Positions 1 through 7,661 of a DNA stretch of 64,000 nucleotides are shown here, piece after piece. The DNA comes from a candidate division BRC1 bacterium ADurb.Bin183. Lineage in GTDB: Bacteria > Sumerlaeota > Sumerlaeia > MWCT01. The notes beneath the pieces are model-generated. The model was not told the DNA's origin. It saw nothing but the letters and a program-made list of their open reading frames with translations, and searched no databases. The stretch is taken from assembly GCA_002070185.1 (NCBI GenBank), contig MWCT01000002.1:320492-384491 (forward strand). Reading direction: 5' to 3'. The position numbers were made by a program, and so were the translations under genes. Position 1 is the first letter of the stretch. The number at the start of each line of letters is the position of its first letter.

Positions 1-2
1 GA

Positions 3-956
3 GATTCAATAAAGAAAATCGGAAGGATTATTCGAGATCATCAAAGGTTTTTAGTTTGCGGGCATGTCCGCCCGGATGGCGACTGTGTTGGTTCGCAGAT
101 GGCGTTATACCATCTGCTCACGCAAATGGGCAAGGACGTTCAGTTGTATAACTCCGGTCCGATTCCCCCTTATTTCAAGTTCGTGAAGCATATTGAGAAA
201 CTGCGGGCGTTTTGCGATCCGGCGTTTGAGCCTGAGGTTTGCATTTATGTGGATTGCGGAGCGCTGGATCGTGCCAATGGGAACGTAAAACGCTGCGGCG
301 TTGTTATCAATATTGACCATCACAAATCGAATGAGCATTTCGGCGATGTGAATTATGTTGATTGGACCGCCACAGCGGTGGGCGAGCAGCTGTATCATAT
401 CATCAGCGAAATGGGCGAGCCAATTTCAAAGGATATCGCGGGGTGCATTTATCTTTCGATTCTGGCGGATTCTGGTTCGTTCACATTTTCTAATACGAGC
501 AGCATGACTTTTAAGGTTGCGTCGCGCATGGTGGAGGCGGGCGCGGATCCGGCTGAGATTGCGCAGGGGCTATATGAGGAGCGTTCGCCTCAGTCTGTTT
601 CTTTGAAGGCGCAGGTGCTTTCGAATATGCATTTCCTTTGCGGCGGGCGCATTGTCTGGGGCGAGATAACCCAAACCATGTATCGAGCGGCTGGCGGCGA
701 GGAGCACGAGCCGGACGGTCTTGCCAGCGAGATGCGCGGCATGACGGGTGTGGAGGTGTCTATCCTGATTCATGAAATTCCCGAGGGGGGATTGCGCGCT
801 GGATTTCGCTCAAAAGGTCTTTTTGATGTGAGCCGAATCGCCGTTGAACTGGGCGGCGGCGGGCATGTCAATGCCTCTGGATGCTACGTCAAAGGGGATT
901 ATGAGGCGATTAAGAAAAACCTGCTGGAAATTTCTGTTCGCCACATGGGGGAATAA
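3..956 (+). CDS. nrnA: DHH-family phosphoesterase, NrnA-like (5' end outside window)
   Basis: The reading frame is open to the left edge, so the N-terminus is missing. The visible protein carries the DHH-family metal motifs in order: GHVRPDGDCVGS near the left edge, a VDCG motif, IDHHKSN, and ADSGSF. The C-terminal DHHA1 motif GGGGHVNASG follows about 280 residues in. This layout is that of the bifunctional nanoRNase / 3'-phosphoadenosine-5'-phosphate phosphatase NrnA, a cytoplasmic manganese enzyme that degrades 2-5 nt RNA and recycles pAp. The internal ATG at 99 lies inside the first DHH motif and cannot be the true start. The gene converges on the parvulin gene. RecJ is less likely because the protein is short and has no OB domain after DHHA1. 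Confidence 0.9.
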   Translation, partial: DSIKKIGRIIRDHQRFLVCGHVRPDGDCVGSQMALYHLLTQMGKDVQLYNSGPIPPYFKFVKHIEKLRAFCDPAFEPEVCIYVDCGALDRANGNVKRCGVVINIDHHKSNEHFGDVNYVDWTATAVGEQLYHIISEMGEPISKDIAGCIYLSILADSGSFTFSNTSSMTFKVASRMVEAGADPAEIAQGLYEERSPQSVSLKAQVLSNMHFLCGGRIVWGEITQTMYRAAGGEEHEPDGLASEMRGMTGVEVSILIHEIPEGGLRAGFRSKGLFDVSRIAVELGGGGHVNASGCYVKGDYEAIKKNLLEISVRHMGE

Positions 957-999
957 CAAAAAACGGCAAGGCAGGGAGCTGTTTTGCCGGATCGCCTTC

Positions 1000-1030
1000 A
1001 AAAAAAAAGAAGGGGGATTGCTCCCCCTTC
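1000..1030 (-). terminator. Rho-independent terminator of the parvulin gene
   Basis: A perfect 9-bp stem (1009-1017 with 1022-1030, loop TTGC) is followed on the minus strand by a run of nine or ten T (complement of about 1000-1008). It lies 27 bases beyond the stop of the minus-strand gene ending at 1058. Confidence 0.8.
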
Positions 1031-1057
1031 ATAGTAATTCAATAAACTGATAGCAGT

Positions 1058-3049
1058 TTATTTCTTTTCTTCTTCTTTGTCTTTCAGTAGAAATTCAAAA
1101 TTGCCCGCTTTTAGAATTTCCTCTTTTTTATCTTTGAGGAAATTTCGCTGTTTTTCCGTGAACATATCGTTTTCCACCGAGCGTTTGCTTTCTTCAAAGG
1201 GGCGCAGCGTTTCCTCTTTAACGTCATTGAGTCGGACGATATAAACAAAGTTGCCGTATTCGAAAGGCTCGGTGATTTCGCCGGGTTTAATCTGGTTGAG
1301 CCGTCCGTCATAGGCGTTTCGATAGGATGCTGGGACAAATCCGACGGCTCCTTTTTGCGGGGCGGTCGGGTCTTCCGAGATTTCTTTGGCTTTGTTTTCG
1401 AAGTCTTCTTTCGTTTTTAAAATAGCGCTGACTTGTTTTAGGTTTTCCGAGAGTTCGGCGATTTTCTTTTCTTTAAGTTCCTCTTTCATTTCCTCGCCTT
1501 GCTCCATAATTTTAAGACCGATGAGGCTGATGTCGTATTGTTTGGGGTCTGTATAGCGTTCTTTATTATTTTCATAGTAAGCCTTCATTTCGTCTTCTGT
1601 GGGTTTGGTGACTTCTTCCATCATTTTGCGGAGCATGTGATCTGCGAGGACTTGGATTTTGCGGTTTTCGAAAGTGGTTTTGAATTCATCTGATTCGTGG
1701 ATTTTTTTGAATTCGCCATATTTGACGAGAAGGGGCATGATGACTTTTCGGGAATTAAGAACGGCATTTGTGCGGTCTTTATTGTTTTTTAGCATCAGCC
1801 GTTGGGCTTCGGGCATATCGGCGGCGTAATCGCCAAGGGTGTATTTAAATTCTGGTTCGATTGAGATGATGACGGAATCGGAGGTGCGGTTTTCTGCGGT
1901 GAAGATGTTATCATTGAGGACGATGCCGGGGGTTTGTCGGGCGAAATCGAAGAGAGATTCCTCGGCGCGTTTGTTGATGCGTTCGGAATTAAGGCGCGCT
2001 TCGATGCCGCGCCTTGCCTCGTCAAAGGGGACAAAGCCTTCCTCTTTTTTTGATTCGATGCGGATGATGTTATAGCCGTGTTTGGTTCGGATAATATCTG
2101 AGACTTCGCCGGCTTTAAGTTTATTGACGGCGTCAAGGATTTCGGAGAGCATGGGTTTTTTATCTTTTGAGGGGATGATAGGTCCGAGGAGTTCGCCGCT
2201 ATTGGCGCCGCTTTCGCTGTATTTTTTAGCGATGAGGGTGAAATCGCCGCCGTTTTTAATTTCCTCTTGGATTTTTTTCATACGGGAAAGGATAGCATCT
2301 GTTTCCTCTTTGTTCATGGGAACGAGGAGTTTTTCATCTGCTTGGACGGGACGGAAGGCTTTTTCTTCGCGTTCTTCCGGCTTGACCCAGCGCGGTTCTT
2401 TTTTATCGTCATCAGAGAGGATGAACTCGACAGCTTTTTCATCGCCGGAGATTTTTTTGGCGATGGACTCAAGGGTGTCGCCTTCCTGAGCGGTGTAGGG
2501 TTTGTATGTGGAAAGGAAGATGTGACGCATGGAGAAGCTCAGGGGTTGGTGAAATATTTTTTCTTTGCTGTCTTCATAGTATTTTTTGATTTCCTCTTCG
2601 GCTGGTTTGGCGCATTTTTCCACGACTTCCTTTTGGTAGATGATGCTGCTGAAGGATGAATGTCGGATGCTTTTGATAGCATCTTTGACTTTTTCATCTT
2701 CCTCGAGTTTTTGTTCCGTAGCAATTTTGGCGATTTTTTCGTTGAAGAGGAAATCGCGTACGAATTCCTCAATCTGAGTTTTAGGCATATTTCGGATTTG
2801 TTCGGCGTCTGCGCCGCGGAAACGCAAGCCGCCGCGGATATTGGCTTTATTAATGAGGTCGTTCATCATAAGGGTAGAGCCGTCGAATTTGGCAACGGCA
2901 GGATTGGCTTCTTCCGATTGGGTTTCCTCCGCCTTTTTTTCATCGGATTTTGACTCAGCGCCCGGAACGGCAAAGAGTGTTCCGGTTGCGGCAAGCGTCC
3001 AGCAAAGGGCAACGAGGGCGATGAGCATAAGGAATCTGAGACGTTTCAT
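1058..3049 (-). CDS. secreted parvulin-type peptidyl-prolyl isomerase with inserted LysM-like domain
   Basis: A 663-residue periplasmic foldase of the SurA/PrsA/PpiD type, which would help fold exported or outer-membrane proteins. Residues 1-28 form a Sec signal peptide or membrane anchor. A SurA_N-like helical region follows (about 50-165). The first parvulin domain begins with MRHIFLS (174-180) and resumes with the GGDFTLIAKKYSES and GEVSDIIRTKHGYNIIRI segments (about 267-331). Between them sits an insertion of about 65 residues (181-245) starting YTAQEGDTLESIAKK and ending KLLVPM, which matches a LysM domain. A second parvulin-like domain occupies about 497-620 (GFVPASYRN, GEITEPFEYGNFVYIVRL). 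The ATG is preceded by a good AGGAGG. The gene is transcribed divergently from RNase Y. Confidence is high for the family, moderate for the LysM call. Confidence 0.88.
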   Translation of the reverse strand: MKRLRFLMLIALVALCWTLAATGTLFAVPGAESKSDEKKAEETQSEEANPAVAKFDGSTLMMNDLINKANIRGGLRFRGADAEQIRNMPKTQIEEFVRDFLFNEKIAKIATEQKLEEDEKVKDAIKSIRHSSFSSIIYQKEVVEKCAKPAEEEIKKYYEDSKEKIFHQPLSFSMRHIFLSTYKPYTAQEGDTLESIAKKISGDEKAVEFILSDDDKKEPRWVKPEEREEKAFRPVQADEKLLVPMNKEETDAILSRMKKIQEEIKNGGDFTLIAKKYSESGANSGELLGPIIPSKDKKPMLSEILDAVNKLKAGEVSDIIRTKHGYNIIRIESKKEEGFVPFDEARRGIEARLNSERINKRAEESLFDFARQTPGIVLNDNIFTAENRTSDSVIISIEPEFKYTLGDYAADMPEAQRLMLKNNKDRTNAVLNSRKVIMPLLVKYGEFKKIHESDEFKTTFENRKIQVLADHMLRKMMEEVTKPTEDEMKAYYENNKERYTDPKQYDISLIGLKIMEQGEEMKEELKEKKIAELSENLKQVSAILKTKEDFENKAKEISEDPTAPQKGAVGFVPASYRNAYDGRLNQIKPGEITEPFEYGNFVYIVRLNDVKEETLRPFEESKRSVENDMFTEKQRNFLKDKKEEILKAGNFEFLLKDKEEEKK

Positions 3050-3161
3050 CTGACAAAACCTCCTGATAATGACATTTGATTATCACATACAAAAAGCAAA
3101 AGAGACTATGGGGAATCAAAATACGGGAGGCAAGAGAAAATTATTTTTTTTATTTTTTACC

Positions 3162-3191
3162 TTGACCTGAAATCAAAGAGAGAGATATAAA
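3162..3191 (+). promoter_or_regulatory. sigma70-type promoter for RNase Y gene
   Basis: TTGACC at 3162-3167 and TATAAA at 3186-3191 are separated by 18 bases, about 75 bases upstream of the start codon. The intergenic region is AT-rich. On the other strand an extended -10-like element (TGTGATAAT, complement of 3079-3087) may serve the divergent parvulin gene, without a clear -35. Confidence 0.55.
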
Positions 3192-3267
3192 CATTGTTTA
3201 ATCAACTGTTTTACAGGGATAGATTGGGAAATGATCGAATTGATACAAAGGAGGTGCACTTAATCGT

Positions 3268-4824
3268 ATGTTCGCCAGTATTCTTGGGGCGGTCATTGCG
3301 CTGCCCTTAGGAATTCTTGGCGGTTATGTCTGGTTCAAAAAAGTATCTCAGAACAACCTGACGGCAGCTTCGGAAAAGGCAAAGCAGATTCTTGCCGAGG
3401 CGGAAAATGAGGCGCAAGCCAAGTTGAAAGCCGCAGCCATTGAATCGAAAGAGCAGGTTTTCCGCAGCAAAAAGGCGCTGGAAAAGGAATTCGCGCGCCG
3501 GAGAATAGACCTCGACCGTTTGGAGAAAAAGGTTCAACGCCGCGAGGAGATGCTCGACAGCAAGTTCGAGCTTATTGACAAACGCGACCGTTCCTTAAAC
3601 TCCAAAGAACAGCAGATAGAAAATAAGCTGAAGGATCTGGATAGCAAAATCAAGGAAGCGGATGAAATCAAACAATCCCAGATTCTTAAATACGAGGAAA
3701 TCTCCGGCATGACGGTGGAACAGGCAAAGCAGAGCCTGCTTGAGAGCCTCGAAAAAGAGGTGAAGCAGGATGCGGCGATGCTGATACGCCGAGTAGAAAC
3801 AGAGACGAAAGACCTTGCGGAAAAAAAGGCGCGGCAAATTATCACCCTTGCGATTCAGCGTTGCGCCACAGACCAAGTGAGCGAATCAACGGTATCGGTT
3901 GTGAATCTGCCAAACGAGGAGATGAAGGGGCGCATCATCGGGCGCGAAGGTAGGAACATCCGGGCGCTCGAGGCGGCAACGGGATGCAACATCATCGTGG
4001 ACGACACCCCAGAGGCGGTGGTCCTTTCCTGCTTTGATCCCTTGCGCCGCGAAGTGGCGCGCCTGACTCTGCAAAAGCTGATCTCGGACGGACGCATCCA
4101 TCCAGCCCGAGTTGAGGAGATTGTTGAAAAAACTGAAAAGGCTTTGATGGAGCAAATCGTTGAGATCGGGGAACGCGTGGCATTCGATACGGGTGTTCAT
4201 AATGTGCATCCTGAAATCATCAAGCTCCTCGGACGTCTGAAATATCGCACAAGTTATGGACAAAATGTTTTACAACACTCGATGGAGGTTGCCAATCTGT
4301 GTCAGGTTATGGCATCGGAGTTGCACGTTGACGAGCAGTTAGCCAAACGGGCAGGTCTTCTCCACGACATCGGCAAGGCGGTTTCATACGAGATGGAGGG
4401 GACGCACGCATTGATCGGAGCCGAGTTGGCAAAGAAGTATTCGGAGCCGCCGGCAATAATCCACGCCATCGCAGCGCATCATCAAGAAGTGGAAATGAAA
4501 ACGATCATCGCCGTTCTGGTTCAGGCTGCCGATGCCATCAGCGCAGCCCGTCCCGGCGCCAGACGGGAAACTTTGGAGTCTTATATCAAGAGACTCGAAA
4601 AGTTGGAGGACATAGCCTCCTCCTTCGAAGGCGTCGAAAGATCGTTTGCCATTCAAGCAGGTCGGGAAATCCGAATCATTGTGGAGCCCGACAAGATAAA
4701 CGATCCGGAATGTGTTAAACTGGCTCGCGATATTACAAAAAAGATTGAGACAGAAATGGAATATCCGGGACAGGTCAAGGTTACGGTAGTGCGTGAGACA
4801 CGCGCGGTCGAATACGCACGATAA
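3268..4824 (+). CDS. rny: ribonuclease Y
   Basis: A 518-residue membrane-anchored endoribonuclease that starts bulk mRNA decay. One N-terminal transmembrane helix (about 3-22) is followed by a long charged coiled coil (about 30-195). A KH RNA-binding domain contains [10 protein letters not shown] and ends near residue 275. The HD metal-dependent phosphohydrolase domain shows HSMEVA and LLHDIGKAV, with the HD pair at about 366-367. The length is typical of the family. An AAGGAGGTG ribosome-binding site lies about 12 bases before the ATG. The gene has its own promoter and terminator, so it is probably monocistronic. Identification is secure because the TM, coiled-coil, KH and HD order is diagnostic. 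Confidence 0.97.
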   Translation: MFASILGAVIALPLGILGGYVWFKKVSQNNLTAASEKAKQILAEAENEAQAKLKAAAIESKEQVFRSKKALEKEFARRRIDLDRLEKKVQRREEMLDSKFELIDKRDRSLNSKEQQIENKLKDLDSKIKEADEIKQSQILKYEEISGMTVEQAKQSLLESLEKEVKQDAAMLIRRVETETKDLAEKKARQIITLAIQRCATDQVSESTVSVVNLPNEEMKGRIIGREGRNIRALEAATGCNIIVDDTPEAVVLSCFDPLRREVARLTLQKLISDGRIHPARVEEIVEKTEKALMEQIVEIGERVAFDTGVHNVHPEIIKLLGRLKYRTSYGQNVLQHSMEVANLCQVMASELHVDEQLAKRAGLLHDIGKAVSYEMEGTHALIGAELAKKYSEPPAIIHAIAAHHQEVEMKTIIAVLVQAADAISAARPGARRETLESYIKRLEKLEDIASSFEGVERSFAIQAGREIRIIVEPDKINDPECVKLARDITKKIETEMEYPGQVKVTVVRETRAVEYAR

Positions 4825-4929
4825 TCCGCCTTCGTTCGCCAGCGCGAGCTTCGGCGGGAGATATAGGCTGAGGCGAAAGTCAAAGCCCCTATGAACATGA
4901 CATAACAAGTCAAGAATAGAAAAAAATAG

Positions 4930-4967
4930 GCCGGAAGCGACATTTGTTGTTTCCGGCTTTTTATTTT
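4930..4967 (+). terminator. Rho-independent terminator downstream of rny
   Basis: GCCGGAA (4930-4936) pairs with TTCCGGC (4951-4957). The intervening bases can extend the stem with wobble pairs. The stem is followed by TTTTTATTTTGTTT. It ends RNase Y transcription before the next gene. Confidence 0.8.
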
Positions 4968-5047
4968 GTTTGTTGACTTGTCCGGCTCTGAGTTGGGAAA
5001 ATCTCAACATTAGCTGACAAAAATCATGAAAATGATGGAGGAGTATC

Positions 5048-7642
5048 ATGAACACTCGGTGCGGCATAAGGAATATGGACTTGCAGGGCGCTATCACGGA
5101 AGCGAACCGTTGTCTTCTTTGCCATGACGCACCCTGCGATACGGATTGCGGCGCGGATACGAAGCCATCCCAGTTTATACGACAGCTTAAGATGGGCAAT
5201 ATCAAGGGGGCAGCGCGCACCATTCGGCGTAATAATATCCTTGGCGGAGTCTGCGCTTATGTCTGCCCGACATGCCGCCTTTGCGAAAAAGGGTGTTCCC
5301 GTTCGGGGCTCGATGAGCCCATCCGCATCAATGAGATTCAGGCGTTTTTAACGGGTTATGAACGCGCGGAGAGGTTAAAGGTTTTGGAGGCGCCCGCGCG
5401 CGGAGATAAAAAGATTGCCGTTATCGGTTCCGGTCCGGCGGGGCTCTCCGCCGCCGCCTATCTTGCCCTGAAGGGATATGCTGTAACGGTGTTCGAGAAG
5501 GCGTTAAAAATCGGGGGCGTTCTGCGCTATGGCATTCCGATGCACCGCCTGCCGATGGAGGTTCTCGACCATGAAATTGAAGTGATTGCCGGGTTGGGGA
5601 TTGAATTCAAATGCGGTGCGGAAATCAAAGGGAAGGATGCGATTTTTGATTTGTTAAAGAATGGATACGACGGGGTTTTTCTTTCTGTGGGGTTGGATAA
5701 ACCGCGGCGGTTGGGCGTGAAAGGCGAGGAGGCTGATGGCGTTTATATGTGGTCGGATTTTTTAGCTTTGGCAAAAAAATCGGCGGATCAAAAAGATTTT
5801 GCGATGCTGGTAAAGGGCAAAAATGTGGCTGTGATAGGCGGCGGTTCGGTTGCGCTTGATTGCGCCGCATCCGCCAAATATGCGGGCGCGGATCGGGTTT
5901 ATTGCGTTTCGCTGGAGGCGATGGAGGAGCTCCCCGCCGACTCGGAGGAGCGGCGGATTGCTCATGAATGCGGCATCCGCTTCAAGCCCAATGGGCGCAT
6001 TCTTGAGATTTTGACGAAGGACGGAAAAGTCTGCGGCGTTCGCGGCGAGGAGATTCGCTGGATTGCACCGGGGCGATATGTGCCGGAAAATGCTGAGGGT
6101 GTTGCGGGTTCGGATTTTGCCCTGCCTGTGGATATTGTAGTGGTTTCCATCGGGACAACGGTCTCCGAGGATGTGAAAGAATTATTAGGCACATTGGAGC
6201 GGTTTGGGGCATATCTGCGTGTAAATCCGGACACTATGCAGACATCTCATCCAAAAGTTTTTGCGGGCGGGGATATCACAGGGGCAGGCAAGACGGTTGC
6301 CGCGTGCGTTGGCGACGGACGCAAGGCGGCGGAGGGCATCGCTCGGGCGATTCCGCTTAGTGTTCCCGCAATTATTCCCAAGCCTTCGCGCCCTTCGTTG
6401 GCTGTAGAATTTTGCGGTGTGAAGTTTGCCAACCCCTTTTGTCTTTCTTCCTCCCCTGTCGGCAACACGGCGGAGATGGTGTCCCATGCGTTTGAACTCG
6501 GCTGGGGCGGGGCGGTGTTCAAGACGCTGAATCTTGAGAGGGATTATCCGATTGTGGACCCGACGCCGCGTCTGAATGCTCTGCATTACGGCGAAAAACG
6601 TATGGTCGGTTTGCAGAATATCGAGATGATAAGCGAGCGTCCTTTTGAGCAGAATCTAAAAGATATTGCTTGGTTGAAAAAGCATTACCCTGAACGCGCC
6701 GTGATTGTTTCCATCATGGGTTATTCAAATGAAGGGTGGGCGGAGCTTGCAATCGGCGCACAGAGGGCGGGCGCGGATATGCTCGAGCTGAATTTTTCCT
6801 GTCCGCAAATGGCTGTGGAGGGCGCGGGTCACAAGGTGGGTCAAAGTTATGATATGATTCGCCAGTTCACAAAAGCAGTAAAGGATGCGGTTTCGATTCC
6901 GGTAATGGCAAAGATGACGCCGAATATAACGGATATAATTCCAGTGGCAATGGCTGCCAAAGAGGGCGGGGCGGACGCCATCTCCGCAATTAACACCCTG
7001 CGCGCCATCACAGAAGTTGATTTGGACGCGTTTGCTCCAAAGCCGACTATCGAGGGCAGAGGCTCCATCAGCGGGTATTCGGGCGCGGCGGTGAAACCAA
7101 TTGCCTTGCGATTTATCGCGGAACTGGCAAAGGATGAAAATTTGAGGCTGCCGGTTTCAGGCATCGGAGGCATTGAGACATGGAGCGACGCCGCTATGTT
7201 TTTGCTTTTGGGGGCGGGAAACTTGCAAGCCACCACATCTATTATGCGATACGGTTATCGCATTGTGGCGGATATGGTCGAGGGGCTGGAGGATTATCTT
7301 TTGGCAAAGGGTTTTGATAATCTCACCCAGATTATCGGGCTGGGGCTCAAAAATCTTGTTGACCCATCGGAGCATCATCAGACGAGGCATGTCGTTTCGA
7401 GCGTGAATCAGGATAAATGCATCGGCTGCGGGCTCTGCCATATTGTATGCCATGACGGCGCAAATCAGGCGATGAGGTTCGATAGGGAAAAGCGCAAGGC
7501 GCAAACGGATGAGGAGCGTTGCGTGGGCTGCCTGCTTTGCAAACATGTCTGCCCTGTTTGGGATTGCATTGCCAGCAAAGAGGGCGGGGGCGCTATTGCG
7601 GGCGGGATGCATGAGGACGCTTTGAAATTTGTGTATTCATAA
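5048..7642 (+). CDS. single-chain NAD(P)H-dependent dihydropyrimidine dehydrogenase-like protein (PreT-PreA fusion)
   Basis: An 864-residue cytoplasmic flavo-iron-sulfur oxidoreductase. Residues 1-105 form a GltD-like Fe-S domain with cysteines in the patterns CLLCHDAPCDTDC and CAYVCPTCRLCEKGC. An FAD-binding motif (GSGPAGLSAA, about 123-132) and an NAD(P) motif (IGGGSVALDCAAS) follow. From about 455 a dihydroorotate-dehydrogenase-like FMN barrel carries NFSCPQ, AKMTPN, SGIGGIETW and the SGYSG phosphate loop. The C-terminus holds two 4Fe-4S motifs (CIGCGLCHIVC, CVGCLLCKHVC). Escherichia coli makes these halves as separate PreT and PreA chains; animals use one chain. The catalytic loop reads AGHKVGQS with no cysteine at the place of mammalian Cys671. 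No other pyrimidine-degradation gene is nearby, so the substrate is not certain. GGAGGAG precedes the ATG. Confidence 0.85.
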   Translation: MNTRCGIRNMDLQGAITEANRCLLCHDAPCDTDCGADTKPSQFIRQLKMGNIKGAARTIRRNNILGGVCAYVCPTCRLCEKGCSRSGLDEPIRINEIQAFLTGYERAERLKVLEAPARGDKKIAVIGSGPAGLSAAAYLALKGYAVTVFEKALKIGGVLRYGIPMHRLPMEVLDHEIEVIAGLGIEFKCGAEIKGKDAIFDLLKNGYDGVFLSVGLDKPRRLGVKGEEADGVYMWSDFLALAKKSADQKDFAMLVKGKNVAVIGGGSVALDCAASAKYAGADRVYCVSLEAMEELPADSEERRIAHECGIRFKPNGRILEILTKDGKVCGVRGEEIRWIAPGRYVPENAEGVAGSDFALPVDIVVVSIGTTVSEDVKELLGTLERFGAYLRVNPDTMQTSHPKVFAGGDITGAGKTVAACVGDGRKAAEGIARAIPLSVPAIIPKPSRPSLAVEFCGVKFANPFCLSSSPVGNTAEMVSHAFELGWGGAVFKTLNLERDYPIVDPTPRLNALHYGEKRMVGLQNIEMISERPFEQNLKDIAWLKKHYPERAVIVSIMGYSNEGWAELAIGAQRAGADMLELNFSCPQMAVEGAGHKVGQSYDMIRQFTKAVKDAVSIPVMAKMTPNITDIIPVAMAAKEGGADAISAINTLRAITEVDLDAFAPKPTIEGRGSISGYSGAAVKPIALRFIAELAKDENLRLPVSGIGGIETWSDAAMFLLLGAGNLQATTSIMRYGYRIVADMVEGLEDYLLAKGFDNLTQIIGLGLKNLVDPSEHHQTRHVVSSVNQDKCIGCGLCHIVCHDGANQAMRFDREKRKAQTDEERCVGCLLCKHVCPVWDCIASKEGGGAIAGGMHEDALKFVYS

Positions 7643-7661
7643 TCTTGATTGCTGATGGCGC

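Noticed and set aside
4384..5223. A 279-codon open frame on the minus strand
   Set aside because: It runs antisense to the end of RNase Y and the start of the PreT-PreA gene, crosses their terminator, and has no recognisable domain.
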